DNA of 64,000 nucleotides, from assembly GCF_030547075.1 (NCBI RefSeq), contig NZ_JAUOQH010000012.1:81830-145829 (forward strand). The letters are read 5' to 3'. Shown here piece after piece: positions 46,604-53,897 of this stretch. Origin of the DNA: Alteromonas sp. 1_MG-2023 (GTDB taxonomy: Bacteria > Pseudomonadota > Gammaproteobacteria > Enterobacterales > Alteromonadaceae). The notes beneath the pieces are model-generated. The model was not told the origin of the DNA. It made no database searches and worked only from the letters and a program-made list of their open reading frames with translations. The stretch's first letter is position 1, and every line of letters starts with the position of its first letter. Position numbers and translations under genes: made by a program.

Positions 46604-46888
46604 ATGTCTTTTACAGTAAACAGTTATTTTGATGACAAGGTTCGTTCAATTGCATTTGAGTCGGCAAATGGCCCATGCACTTCAGGCGTAATGGCGCCAG
46701 GTGAATACACCTTCAACACCAGTCAACACGAAGTAATGAAAGTAATGGAAGGCGAAATGACCGTTAAGCTTCCTGGCTCAAGCGACTGGCAGTCTTTCAA
46801 AACGGGCACAGAATTTACCATAGACGCTAACTTGTCTTTCGATGTGAAAATTGAAACCCCTACTGCATACCTTTGCTTTTATAGCTAG
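46604..46888 (+). CDS. ppnP: Pyrimidine/purine nucleoside phosphorylase PpnP
   Basis: This cupin-fold phosphorylase of 94 residues splits diverse nucleosides to base and ribose-1-phosphate. It starts at ATG 46604 behind AAAGGAAA; the longer frame from 46565 is not family-like. Motifs are VRSIAFESANGPCTSGVMAP and TEFTIDANLSFDVKIETPTA. It is the last clear core gene before the cassette region. Confidence 0.94.
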   Translation: MSFTVNSYFDDKVRSIAFESANGPCTSGVMAPGEYTFNTSQHEVMKVMEGEMTVKLPGSSDWQSFKTGTEFTIDANLSFDVKIETPTAYLCFYS

Positions 46889-46940
46889 TATTGCTTTATA
46901 GCTTAAGTTTCTAACTAACAATAGTTTATAGCTTAGGCTT

Positions 46941-46985
46941 ACCTAACGCTGCGCTTGTATTTTTATGCGGGCGGCAGTGTTGGGT
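46941..46985 (+). repeat. Short attC-like palindrome at left edge of array
   Basis: ACCTAAC (fits RYYYAAC) at 46941 and GTTGGGT (fits GTTRRRY) at 46979 enclose GCTGC/GGCAG inner arms. At 45 bp it is short for an attC site; a plain hairpin after ppnP is the alternative. Confidence 0.4.
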
Positions 46986-47024
46986 AGATTCGATACTCGT
47001 ACCTTGAGTGTTGCCTTACCCTCT

Positions 47025-47165
47025 TTATCCTCTTTCGCTTTGTTTATTTGCTAATAGCGATTTCATATCTATCACTGAACTCTGCCACCATCACGTAGAA
47101 TAATTAAATCTACCTCCGGTCAGACAATAATTTTTTCGTTGGCGTACTTTTTCGCCCTATTGCCG
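47025..47165 (-). pseudogene. Relic of a padR-like regulator gene (3' end)
   Basis: On the minus strand the DNA aligns well with the 3' part of the intact padR at 56,829-57,233. With one frameshift it reads WWQSSVIDMKSLLANKQS, against WKRSVVDMESLLADSKS in the intact protein, and before that KNYCLT against KYYSLT. The N-terminal winged-helix part is not recognisable. It is a dead, diverged copy, so the locus once had two such regulators or underwent a duplication. Confidence 0.75.
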
Positions 47166-47394
47166 CTACCTAGTATCTATTTCACCCTCCCGCTTTGTTT
47201 TTTGGTTCATTTCGTGTCTTTTTGCTAAATTTCACTACTACGATGAAAAAGATAATGGGTGAAATACACCTTTGCCCCCTAACATACCGTTTTGGTACTT
47301 TTAATTCATGAACAAAAAACACCATTCTGATTTATTGTTTTATTTTGCGGAGTTAGCGGGTAATCTGACAATATAGATAAGATTTAAAAACCCC

Positions 47395-47442
47395 ATAACA
47401 GTGTTTTTAAACAGACCAGTTTGGGGTCTAGTTAGCTGTTAT
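47395..47442 (+). repeat. Leader palindrome before first cassette (attC-like)
   Basis: ATAACAG (47395) and CTGTTAT (47436) enclose AACAGACC / GGTCTAGTT arms. A similar leader with ATTACAG/CTGTAAT lies at 57,379-57,443. Cores are only partly consensus. Confidence 0.5.
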
Positions 47443-47460
47443 ATTTATTAAGGACGATTC

Positions 47461-48102
47461 GTGAAAAATTTTAAAATGCCACTCTTAAAAATGGGCATAA
47501 TGATGGATTTAGAAACGTTTAAACAACATACAAGAAATGTCGAGTCGTTTCTTAATCAAGAAGTAAAAGCGTTTGAAAAACATGCTGCTGAGGTTACTGC
47601 TGAATGGGAAGATTTTGAAAAAGCAGAATACTATGAAAATTCGCATGATGAATACTGGGAGCTAAGTAAGGTTTATCCTAACATCCAAAGAAAATCAGAA
47701 TTAATTAGTATTTATACTATCTTGGAAAATACGATCAACAGAATTTGTTCGGTTTATCAATTCTCTATAGAGAATCCAGTTAAAATGGAAGATCTTGAAG
47801 CTAATGGCATTATTGATCAAGGTAAGCGTTATCTAGAAAAAGTAGTACTATTAGATTTTCCGACTAATCACAGTTCATGGCAAGAAATCACCAAAATTCA
47901 ACAAATAAGAAATAGTTTTGTCCATGCTGCGGATCATGTGAAAACTGGAAATAGTGATTTAATTAAGTATATAAAACAATCTCAATACCTTGAGTTGAAA
48001 AACAACAAAATTGAAATCCTCAATGGCTTTTCAGAGCATTGCTTAAAAGTATTTGAAGACTTCTTCATTGAGTTATTTGCCCGAATGGAAGCGTTAAAAT
48101 AA
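47461..48102 (+). CDS. HEPN-motif hypothetical protein (integron cassette)
   Basis: The 213-residue protein starts at GTG 47461, preceded by AAGGA. It is mostly helical and acidic with no signal peptide. Near the C-terminus it has R150-N-S-F-V-H155 ([13 protein letters not shown]), the Rx4H motif of HEPN domains, which often are RNases in toxin, CRISPR-ancillary and abortive-infection systems. The preceding [20 protein letters not shown] helix is like the first HEPN helix. I do not recognise a named family. An attC-like site follows directly, so it forms a single-gene cassette next to the DUF4062 cassette. Confidence 0.7.
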   Translation: MKNFKMPLLKMGIMMDLETFKQHTRNVESFLNQEVKAFEKHAAEVTAEWEDFEKAEYYENSHDEYWELSKVYPNIQRKSELISIYTILENTINRICSVYQFSIENPVKMEDLEANGIIDQGKRYLEKVVLLDFPTNHSSWQEITKIQQIRNSFVHAADHVKTGNSDLIKYIKQSQYLELKNNKIEILNGFSEHCLKVFEDFFIELFARMEALK

Positions 48103-48184
48103 ATATAACAAACCAAGTCATCGGAAAACCACTCACTGGCTGCGCCAAAGCGTTCGCGTTTTCCGCTGCTTGGGACATTATACA
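48103..48184 (+). repeat. attC-like recombination site
   Basis: TATAACAAACCAAG...GGAAAA pairs with TTTTCC...CTTGGGACATTATA. Outer TATAA/TTATA, middle CCAAG/CTTGG and inner GGAAAA/TTTTCC arms have unpaired bases between them, the attC architecture. The right core (CATTATA) departs from GTTRRRY. Confidence 0.65.
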
Positions 48185-48224
48185 CCTAATCGTACCATTG
48201 TATTTTATTCAATCTAGGAGATAT

Positions 48225-49226
48225 ATGGATAAGCGTTATCAAGTTTTTGTAAGTTCTACTTACGCTGATCTTCAAGAAGAAAGGCAAAGTGTTTTGCAGA
48301 CCTTAATGGAGATGGATTGTATACCAGCAGGAATGGAATTATTTCCTGCTGCAGACGAGGAACAGTGGGAGTTTATAAAAAGAATAATAGATGATTGTGA
48401 CTATTATTTACTTATCATTGGCGGGCGATATGGATCAACTGCACATGATGGACTCAGTTATACTGAAAAAGAATTTGATTATGCGGTAAGCAAAGGTATT
48501 AAAGTAATTGCCTTATTACATAAATCTCCAGATGACTTGCCTCGCTCTAAATCAGAGCTTGAAGAGGAAAATTATCAAAAGTTACAAAATTTTAGAGAAA
48601 AAGTGAGTGATGGACGTTTAGTAAGGTTCTGGAATGATGCTTCTCAATTGCCCGGGGAAGTATCTCTCAGTCTAAATAAGACTATGAGGTTATTCCCTGC
48701 AGTTGGTTGGGTTAGAGGTGATTCTGCAGCCTCCCCTGAATTGCTTCTTGAGATAAACGAGTTACGTAAACGTAATGATGAATTGCAAATACAACTTAAT
48801 GAAACTCAAGACTCTCAACCACTAATTCCAAGAGAAGAGCTTGCCGATTGGGATAGTTCTATTGATATAAGTGGAACTTACAGTCTTTATGCAAGGAGAA
48901 GGGGCCAAGATACGCAGTACTGTAATTGGAAAAACACAGTTACATGGAGTGAAATTTTCGGAGCAATTTCACCATTCTTAGCTGATAAAGCTTTTGATAG
49001 TGATGTGAATCGGTTTATTGCGGAGCAGTTTAGTAAAGTTGATTGTAATAATGTGAGTTTGTCTGCTCTAGTTATAGAAACTCAGGATTTATATACAATA
49101 AGAATTCAATTTTTAGCTCTAGGGTTGATTGAGATTGATAATGAGCATCCACAAGCTCAATGGTATTTAACTGAGCTAGGAATGCAGACAATGCTTAAAT
49201 ACAGAGTTGTCAATAAAGGTGTATAA
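48225..49226 (+). CDS. DUF4062 protein with C-terminal winged-helix-like domain (integron cassette)
   Basis: The ATG at 48225, behind AGGAG, gives 333 residues; a longer frame from 48198 has no function here. The N-terminus [20 protein letters not shown], then [12 protein letters not shown] and [20 protein letters not shown], is a textbook DUF4062, a TIR-like domain common in STAND/NLR and other defence-associated proteins. A coiled coil ([20 protein letters not shown], about 175-198) leads to a C-terminal part (FLALGLIEI, then [13 protein letters not shown]) resembling a winged helix. Target and effector activity are unknown. It is followed by a well-formed attC. Confidence 0.85.
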   Translation: MDKRYQVFVSSTYADLQEERQSVLQTLMEMDCIPAGMELFPAADEEQWEFIKRIIDDCDYYLLIIGGRYGSTAHDGLSYTEKEFDYAVSKGIKVIALLHKSPDDLPRSKSELEEENYQKLQNFREKVSDGRLVRFWNDASQLPGEVSLSLNKTMRLFPAVGWVRGDSAASPELLLEINELRKRNDELQIQLNETQDSQPLIPREELADWDSSIDISGTYSLYARRRGQDTQYCNWKNTVTWSEIFGAISPFLADKAFDSDVNRFIAEQFSKVDCNNVSLSALVIETQDLYTIRIQFLALGLIEIDNEHPQAQWYLTELGMQTMLKYRVVNKGV

Positions 49227-49318
49227 CAAGCCATTCAACAGGACAAAATACAGTTGGCTATTTTCGTTCCTCAAATATTATAGCCAACTATATTTTACCC
49301 GTTAATAGGGGCGTTAGC
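49221..49318 (+). repeat. attC-like recombination site
   Basis: Starts GTATAACAAG, ends GGGGCGTTAGC. The inner arms AAAATACAGTTGGCTAT / ATAGCCAACTATATTTT are nearly complementary. The left core overlaps the stop codon of the DUF4062 gene. Confidence 0.85.
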
Positions 49319-49342
49319 ATTCAAATCGAGTATGGAGTAAAA

Positions 49343-49657
49343 ATGAAGTATTTAGCCTTAATTACAGGATGTGTATTATTAACTGGATGTGCAACAGGCT
49401 ATCAAGCACATACTTGGTCTGGTGGTTACAAAGATAAAGAATTAGGCGAAAACAATTATATGGTTGAGTACTATGGGAATGGTACAACTTCAACTGAAAT
49501 GCTTAAAACCTTTTGGAATAAACGTGCTTCAGAATTGTGCCCAAATGGTTATGATGTAGTGAGTGAAGATAAAGGAAAAACCGATGGAGGTATTTTCCTT
49601 GGTGGTATCACTTCTATAGATCACCCTTGGTTAAAAGCTGAGATTCAGTGCAAATAA
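49343..49657 (+). CDS. Small lipoprotein, CC0125/CC1285-like (integron cassette)
   Basis: This 104-residue lipoprotein has the signal MKYLALITGCVLLTGC (lipidated C16), followed by ATGYQAHTWSGGYKDKELGE and YMVEYYGNGTTSTEM. That pattern (ATGYQ, GGY, G-x-Y-x-V-x-Y-x-GN) is the CC0125/CC1285 lipoprotein family, found widely in proteobacteria without known function. The signal and its RBS (ATGGAGTAAAA) are intact. It is a single-gene cassette between two clear attC sites. Confidence 0.8.
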   Translation: MKYLALITGCVLLTGCATGYQAHTWSGGYKDKELGENNYMVEYYGNGTTSTEMLKTFWNKRASELCPNGYDVVSEDKGKTDGGIFLGGITSIDHPWLKAEIQCK

Positions 49658-49658
49658 A

Positions 49659-49756
49659 TGCTAACAAGAACTTCAAACGGAAAAAATACAGTTGGCTGTT
49701 TTCACTCCGTTCAACATTTTAGCCAACTATATTTTTCCGCTTAAGTAGGCGTTAGT
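49659..49756 (+). repeat. attC recombination site, best preserved
   Basis: Left arm GCTAACAAG..CTTCAAACGGAAAAAATACAG; the right arm read in reverse gives CTAACGCCTACTTAAGCGG, then AAAAATATAGTTGGCT. The two arms match almost base for base with the extrahelical mismatches typical of attC; cores CTAAC/GTTAG. Confidence 0.88.
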
Positions 49757-49780
49757 AGCCTTAAAGGAATATCGCGTTTG

Positions 49781-50152
49781 ATGCCCAGTTACTGGAAACT
49801 ATTTGTCGACTCCCATTGTTTGATCGACAGTTACATTGAAATTCCCGAAGAGTCAAATTTATCTAAACTAGGTTGCTCACTTCAGATATATTCTGAGAGT
49901 AAAGCGGCCGACGAAGCCGACAATTTCTATCCAGGTATAGCGGCGAAAAAGCATGGTTTTGTTCCAGTAGCTTGTTGCTTGATCGCTTCGGGTGATCCAT
50001 ATTTCATTAATTCAAATGATGGAGAGTTCGGTAGTCTTTATCGAATTTACCATGATGGGGAAATGATAGACGATGAGAATTTCAACTTAGATGATGCTGT
50101 GGTTGTAGTGCTTAAAGATTATCGAGATATTCTGAATTTCACGAAAAAGTAA
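49781..50152 (+). CDS. Hypothetical protein, possibly SUKH/SMI1-like (integron cassette)
   Basis: This is a 123-residue acidic cytoplasmic protein. ATG 49781 is chosen; TTG 49778 is in frame and sits at a better distance from AAAGGA. The stretch CCLIASGDPYFINSNDGEFG, then SLYRIYHDGEM and VVVVLKDYRDIL, recalls the C-terminal half of SUKH (SMI1/KNR4) immunity proteins, in which GDPxFxN is common. That resemblance is my inference and is weak. The DNA is a single-gene cassette. Confidence 0.65.
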   Translation: MPSYWKLFVDSHCLIDSYIEIPEESNLSKLGCSLQIYSESKAADEADNFYPGIAAKKHGFVPVACCLIASGDPYFINSNDGEFGSLYRIYHDGEMIDDENFNLDDAVVVVLKDYRDILNFTKK

Positions 50153-50155
50153 TCA

Positions 50156-50271
50156 GGCTACTAACAAGCCTCAATTCGCTCTCAAGTTCGCTCGGACAAT
50201 TAAAAATGGGCTATTGTCGCTGCGCTCAATATTTTAGCCCATTATTAATCGCCGCTTAGGCAGGCGTTAGC
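50156..50271 (+). repeat. attC recombination site
   Basis: CTAACAAGCCTCAA...TTAAAAATGGGCTA pairs with TTAGCCCATTATTAA...GCCGCTTAGGCAGGCGTTAGC. The right end is close to the Vibrio attC consensus (cttaggcgggcgttag). Confidence 0.88.
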
Positions 50272-50288
50272 TTTAAATGGAGTATTAA

Positions 50289-50726
50289 ATGAAATATGTA
50301 TTGATATTATTTATTAGTTTTTTTTCAGGGAATTTGCTGGCTAATGAGTACAAAACCGAAATTAGTGAGTTCTTTACATTATATAAGGAAGGGCAAATAG
50401 ACAAAGCTGTTGACTCAATATATAAAACAAATAGTTATGTGTCTTCTATTCCAGATCAGGTAAAAGGTGTTAAAAATCAGCTATCTTCTCTAGCAGGGTT
50501 AGTTGGAGAACTTCACCATATTTCTCATGTTCACACTTATGATGTGGGCGGAACATTTGTACATGTCACATATTTATTAACGTATGATAGACAACCAATT
50601 CGTTTTGAATTTCAATTTTTTAAAGTTAAAAGTGGCTGGCGAGTATATGCTTTTTCATTCGACGATAATATGGACGATGAAATAGAAGCATTAGCGCGTA
50701 AAGCGGCGATCGAATCAAATAATTAA
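50289..50726 (+). CDS. Secreted hypothetical protein, NTF2-like (integron cassette)
   Basis: The 145-residue precursor has the signal peptide MKYVLILFISFFSGNLLANE. The mature part EISEFFTLYKEGQIDKAVDS, then LLTYDRQPIRFEFQFFKVKS and WRVYAFSFDDNMDDEIE, has the helix-then-sheet layout of NTF2/DUF3887-like periplasmic proteins; this is inferred from pattern. A ribosome binding site (ATGGAG) precedes the ATG. It is flanked by two attC sites and read in the common array direction. Confidence 0.72.
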   Translation: MKYVLILFISFFSGNLLANEYKTEISEFFTLYKEGQIDKAVDSIYKTNSYVSSIPDQVKGVKNQLSSLAGLVGELHHISHVHTYDVGGTFVHVTYLLTYDRQPIRFEFQFFKVKSGWRVYAFSFDDNMDDEIEALARKAAIESNN

Positions 50727-50823
50727 AGCTAACAATACGCTCAAGCATGGAATTTAAAAGTTTGGCTTCACTCGTACCTCGTGATTTTAGCCAATTTTTA
50801 AATCCGCTTAGCTGGGTGTTAAA
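50727..50823 (+). repeat. attC recombination site
   Basis: GCTAACAATACGCTCAAGCATGG... pairs with ...AATCCGCTTAGCTGGGTGTTAAAT; inner arms TTTAAAAGTTTGGCT / AGCCAATTTTTAAA. Confidence 0.83.
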
Positions 50824-50838
50824 TTTCAAGGAAACATT

Positions 50839-51627
50839 GTGCAAGAGTCACGGAAGCTAGAAGACTACCTGATAGAGAGGACTAAACCCAAAGGTATAGA
50901 TGTACTGTGCGGTTTGAAGCATTTCGCGATCATTACTTACGCAGTCCCTTCTGATAGATTTCAAGACATATTTCCTGAGCGATTTAAATTAGACACTGTT
51001 GAAATAAATGGCCATGAAATGGGACTTATATCTGTAGTTCCCTTCATTGATGTAGATTTTACTTCCGCTGTATTCCCGTTCCCTAAATTTACAATGGGGC
51101 AAACAAATTACCGGATATATATAATTGATACCGAAACGGGGGAACGTTGTGTTTGGTTCCTTGGCACTACTCTAGACTCTTGGACGCTAGCCGTACCAAG
51201 ACATCTTTGGAATCTTCCTTGGTATGCTGGAAAAGTTAGTTTTGACTGTACCCGAAATGAAGTAAATGGCTTGTACGAAAAATACAGTATGGAAACGGTA
51301 TCTGAATGGGCTGAAGCTTCAGTTGAGTTGGTTCAATCTGAATCTGACGAACTAGAATTCCCTGGCTTTCCCGACGTAGAGTCTGCCTTGGTCTATCTTA
51401 CGCACCCGCTAGCTGGGTTCTATCATCGTAGAGACAGCAAACTAGGCACATATAGAGTGTGGCATAAAGAGCTTGATGTTAAGCCAGCAAAGCTAAAGTC
51501 AGCGAAGTTCAAGCTTTTATCTGATCTTGGAATTGTTAACGATGCAGAGCAAAACACTCCCTATAGTGTGTTAATCGAGCCAATAAATGAATTTACCATT
51601 TACTTACCGCCTACTATTGTTGGGTGA
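50839..51627 (+). CDS. DUF2071 (YqjF-like) acetoacetate-decarboxylase-fold protein (integron cassette)
   Basis: The 262-residue protein, GTG start at 50839 behind AAGGAAA, resembles DUF2071 proteins, which share the acetoacetate decarboxylase fold. Seen are GHEMGLISVVPFIDVDFTSA, TNYRIYIIDTETGERCVWF, LGTTLDSWTLAVPRHLWNLP and the late AGFYHRRDSKLGTYRVWHKE. No role is known. This is one of the largest cassettes in the array, and the protein appears full-length. The following attC is truncated. Confidence 0.72.
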   Translation: MQESRKLEDYLIERTKPKGIDVLCGLKHFAIITYAVPSDRFQDIFPERFKLDTVEINGHEMGLISVVPFIDVDFTSAVFPFPKFTMGQTNYRIYIIDTETGERCVWFLGTTLDSWTLAVPRHLWNLPWYAGKVSFDCTRNEVNGLYEKYSMETVSEWAEASVELVQSESDELEFPGFPDVESALVYLTHPLAGFYHRRDSKLGTYRVWHKELDVKPAKLKSAKFKLLSDLGIVNDAEQNTPYSVLIEPINEFTIYLPPTIVG

Positions 51628-51632
51628 AAATT

Positions 51633-51672
51633 TAACAAGCTGTTATAAAAGAACAAAAAACAGTTGGTTTTG
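51633..51672 (+). repeat. Truncated attC (left half only)
   Basis: TTTAACAAGC...AACAAAAAACAGTTGG resembles the left arm of the neighbouring attC sites (AAAATACAGTTGGCT), but the right arm and GTTAG core are missing and the next gene begins 16 bp later. Confidence 0.6.
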
Positions 51673-51687
51673 CAAGGGAGCGGTTCC

Positions 51688-52113
51688 ATGAGAAAGAGTA
51701 TGAACTTTGTTGGAATTACATTGGCAGTATTTTTATTCTCTTCAGGCTCAGCTTGGTACGGCTATTGGAAAGGTGTCGAGCATGGGGGAGCGCTTGAGAC
51801 GACCGCTTTAGGTGCTTTAAGCACTGCGCAGATAAAGAGACTAAAGTCAGGGACTCCCGACGACATTAATGCTGTTATAGGTTTTTTTGAATACTATGTG
51901 GATCACGGTCTTAACCAGTACAACTGGTATGATGAAAACGGGAGCAAATTTTGGGGTAACCTCCTGGCTAACGATTACGAAGAGTCGCTGATTCGTTCGG
52001 CTAAACTGGTAGCGATATACAGAGCTGAAAACCCAGAAAATACGATGATCGAATCGATTTACCCCGTGGATTTTGCGAAACGGAAACAAGCTGTTGAAAA
52101 GCTTACCAAGTAA
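51688..52113 (+). CDS. Membrane-anchored or secreted hypothetical protein (integron cassette)
   Basis: The ATG at 51688, with AAGGGAG seven bases upstream, gives 141 residues; a TTG reading from 51664 would run into the attC remnant. The N-terminal helix FVGITLAVFLFSSGSAWYGY, followed by WKGVEHGGALETTALGAL, is an anchor or signal. The rest (SKFWGNLLANDYEESLIRSA, KLVAIYRAENP) is helical without known motifs. I do not recognise the family. It shares the direction of the other cassettes. Confidence 0.65.
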   Translation: MRKSMNFVGITLAVFLFSSGSAWYGYWKGVEHGGALETTALGALSTAQIKRLKSGTPDDINAVIGFFEYYVDHGLNQYNWYDENGSKFWGNLLANDYEESLIRSAKLVAIYRAENPENTMIESIYPVDFAKRKQAVEKLTK

Positions 52114-52209
52114 ACCTAACAAGAGACTATGGCGTCAATAGCTAGTTTGCTGCGTCACTTCGTTTCTAATTTTAGCCATGTGTTATCGCCCCTTAGTGGG
52201 CTGTTATGA
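52114..52209 (+). repeat. attC-like recombination site
   Basis: Left core ACCTAAC (exact RYYYAAC) directly after the stop codon; right end CCCCTTAGTGGGCTGTTATGA. Inner arms are less well matched than at the neighbours. Confidence 0.7.
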
Positions 52210-52220
52210 ATATGGGGTAG

Positions 52221-52568
52221 ATGATGAGCTATCCGGATGATTCCAATGGAGATGTTTTAAGAAGGCTAGAAAAAGCCAACTTCGATTTCTCATTAGAGTA
52301 CGCCGTTGATTTCTACGCTGTTTACGAAACAGAGGAAGAGGCAGATATCGTAGCAAAGCAATTTGCGCGCGATTGGAAAGAAGGTCATAAATTTAAAAAT
52401 ATCGAAACAAGACCTGCTGAAACAGGAGGTATGGAACTAGAGCTTGTTCCAATAATGAACGTTACTTATGAAAATATCACGAATTTCGAGATTAGGTTAG
52501 CTGAGCGTACATCCAAGGTTAATGGCTATTTAGATGGCTGGGGTGTACTTTGTGAGCAACATTCATAA
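52221..52568 (+). CDS. RraB-like ribonuclease E inhibitor family protein (integron cassette)
   Basis: This 115-residue acidic protein opens MMSYPDDSNGDVLRRLEKAN and continues FDFSLEYAVDFYAVYETEEE, the usual pattern of the RraB family (regulator of RNase E activity B). ELELVPIMNVTYENITNFEI, in the second half, also fits RraB. In E. coli RraB binds the C-terminal part of RNase E and inhibits RNA decay. Chromosomal RraB is normally a core gene; here a relative is carried on a mobile cassette. Two consecutive ATGs leave the exact start open by one codon. Confidence 0.75.
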   Translation: MMSYPDDSNGDVLRRLEKANFDFSLEYAVDFYAVYETEEEADIVAKQFARDWKEGHKFKNIETRPAETGGMELELVPIMNVTYENITNFEIRLAERTSKVNGYLDGWGVLCEQHS

Positions 52569-52620
52569 CAAATGCAGGTACACGGAACAGATTCAAGTTG
52601 CTTCCGCTTCGCTGTATCCA
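52563..52620 (+). repeat. Truncated attC (left half)
   Basis: CATAACAAATGCAGG...GCTTCCGCTTCGCTGTATCC begins like an attC directly at the preceding stop codon, but no right core follows before the degraded reading frame. Confidence 0.45.
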
Positions 52621-52633
52621 TTCGATCCTAGAT

Positions 52634-52822
52634 TGGACGGACCCACAGGTTGTAGAAGCTGTTATGAATGATTTTAAACAGTCCGGTTACGATTTTTATC
52701 CGAAAGGTGGTGGGCAGGTATCTATCTGATTTTACCTCTCTGAGCAACAAGCTGTCGCCCTAAAAGAACTTGCCAATAATGTTTTTAGTCTGAACAAGAA
52801 ACCTAGGTGGAAAATATGGTAG
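52634..52822 (+). pseudogene. Broken hypothetical gene with internal TGA
   Basis: One frame reads DWTDPQVVEAVMNDFKQSGY, then DFYPKGGGQVSI, a TGA, and continues FYLSEQQAVALKELANN, VFSLNKKPRWKIW, stop. No start codon or RBS lies in front, where the truncated attC abuts, so both the 5' end and the integrity are lost. Codon use looks normal, suggesting recent decay. I do not recognise the family. Confidence 0.6.
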
Positions 52823-52885
52823 CTTCACGGCGTTCAAGCCGGCCGCTACGCGCCTCGGGTATTTGCCTATAATTTCGGAGTTTTT

Positions 52886-53098
52886 ATGGAAGTCTATCGT
52901 AAAGTAAAGCAAACAAAATTCGTGAAAGATGGTTTGAGAGGCCTTTTAACTGTTCACGATCACGGCGGAATTGCTGTAAGTGCAGATCATAAAACTATAT
53001 TTAATGGGCTTAACTATGAAGAAGTTGATAGTTATCTTTATATTAGTAAACCATCAACTAAAGATAAGACATTAATAATGGATCGGCTTTTTAGTTAA
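52886..53098 (+). CDS. Small hypothetical protein
   Basis: This 70-residue ORF opens MEVYRKVKQTKFVKDGLRGL, with TTCGGAG before the ATG. Basic N-terminus and a compact remainder (HDHGGIAVSADHKTIFNGLN); no signal or motif is recognised. It may be a cassette gene: the DNA before it (GCGTTCAAGCCGGCCGC) and after it (CATAACAG, then ACTTCC/GGAAGT) shows only very decayed palindromes. Confidence 0.55.
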   Translation: MEVYRKVKQTKFVKDGLRGLLTVHDHGGIAVSADHKTIFNGLNYEEVDSYLYISKPSTKDKTLIMDRLFS

Positions 53099-53246
53099 AG
53101 TAAACATAACAGTCATAAACATTGGATAAACTTCCTCACTTTTCATCGTTTCGGAAGTCATGTTCTTGATAGGGGTTTTGTACATTGAATAGAAGCACTA
53201 AATTTAAACTCTACCTTGCTGCACTAATCATTTGCATAGGAATAAA

Positions 53247-53286
53247 GGGGTCAGAGTGATCAATGACTAAAAATGTACTCTACCCC
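53247..53286. repeat. Degenerate GGGGTCAGAG / GTACTCTACCCC hairpin
   Basis: Same element as the perfect copy at 62,156-62,197, here with mismatches. Loop contains ACTAAAAAT as in the other copy. Confidence 0.7.
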
Positions 53287-53315
53287 ATTCGTTATAGATA
53301 GACTCAACTCAGGCT

Positions 53316-53460
53316 TATTTCCCAAATACTAATAAAACTATTCTTTCACCGGTTTTAGTTAGCCGATAAAAGTTACCCTTTTCAATCAACAACCCCCAGA
53401 ATGTTTCGCTGGAAAGCTTCCGCGATAATCATCAGGATGTTTCACATCAATAGCAAACAT
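53316..53460 (-). pseudogene. Partial duplicate of the phosphoesterase gene 3' end
   Basis: About 145 bp that match 54,924-55,066 in the same orientation with roughly ten differences (for example AAAACTATTCTTTCACCGGT and GGAAAGCTTCCGCGATAATC in both). It encodes only the last 40 or so codons of the metallophosphoesterase, is cut off at its 5' side, and cannot be functional. Confidence 0.85.
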
Positions 53461-53529
53461 AGATTATCGAGTGAGAGTATATTAAGTCTTATAAATTATC
53501 TCTGCCCCTTTTATTTGAGGCTATCGTAG

Positions 53530-53620
53530 GGACTTTGGTTGTACGCTCTGTTTTGGGGTGGCTAAGCCAGTTTACTCCAAAACTACACTTCACAGAAATG
53601 CCTGTTACAGCGGCGTTAGT
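53530..53620 (+). repeat. attC remnant bounding the toxin-antitoxin cassette
   Basis: GTTTTGGGGT...ACTCCAAAAC with inner GGCTAAGCC, then right end CCTGTTACAGCGGCGTTAGT. The left core cannot be found. The GTTAG core overlaps the stop codon of the reverse-oriented toxin gene. Confidence 0.6.
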
Positions 53621-53897
53621 TACTTACCGGAAATTTTTGCTTTTGGTGTAAAACTCGAAGAATGTGAATGATTTCATCTTTAATGAAATATGAAACTATC
53701 ATTGAGACCTCAGGGATTATTAATAACCTTCCCGGTATACCTTCTCTCTCAACTCCCATAAGAGGTTGTTGATTCAAGTTTTCGACTTTTTTTTCAATTA
53801 TTGCATCAGCTTTTTCTGCTGCTAATGGGTTAAATTCGTATAAAAATTCGAAAATAGCTTCACGATCGTTCAGTGAACTTTTCTCCCAAACGATCAT
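53616..53897 (-). CDS. ParE/RelE-superfamily toxin (reverse-oriented cassette)
   Basis: The 93-residue protein (MIVWEKSSLNDREAIFEFLY, then ADAIIEKKVENLNQQPLMGV, ERE) has the ParE/RelE toxin layout: two N-terminal helices, the Gly/Arg turn (EGIPGRLLIIPEVSMIVSYF), and a closing strand DEIIHILRVLHQKQKFP. Its start overlaps the antitoxin stop (ATGA). It is transcribed opposite to the other cassettes, and its stop codon lies inside the attC core. Whether it poisons gyrase (ParE) or mRNA on the ribosome (RelE) cannot be told from sequence. Confidence 0.82.
   Translation of the reverse strand: MIVWEKSSLNDREAIFEFLYEFNPLAAEKADAIIEKKVENLNQQPLMGVEREGIPGRLLIIPEVSMIVSYFIKDEIIHILRVLHQKQKFPVSN

Larger units (their letters stand above)
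46889..47460. other. 572-bp left border of the cassette region
   Basis: No intact gene. It holds a short attC-like palindrome (46,941-46,985), a decayed PadR 3' end on the minus strand (47,025-47,165), AT-rich DNA, and a leader with an ATAACAG/CTGTTAT inverted repeat just before the first cassette gene. Each is listed separately. Confidence 0.6.
53099..53615. other. 517-bp intergenic region of decayed and duplicated pieces
   Basis: No gene. In order: a decayed palindrome (about 53,115-53,165), a degenerate GGGGTCAGAG hairpin (53,247-53,286), a partial copy of the phosphoesterase 3' end (53,316-53,460), and an attC remnant whose right core GCGTTAGT ends at 53,620. Confidence 0.65.

Noticed and set aside
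46565..47460. Possible integron integrase gene at the left array edge
   Set aside because: I looked for an intI-type ORF on both strands in the border and beyond the array; only ppnP, the padR relic and non-coding DNA are present.
53110..53170. Palindrome AACAT..ACTTCC / GGAAGT..ATGTT as a further attC
   Set aside because: Inner arms pair, but neither core fits and the spacing is odd; not listed as a site.
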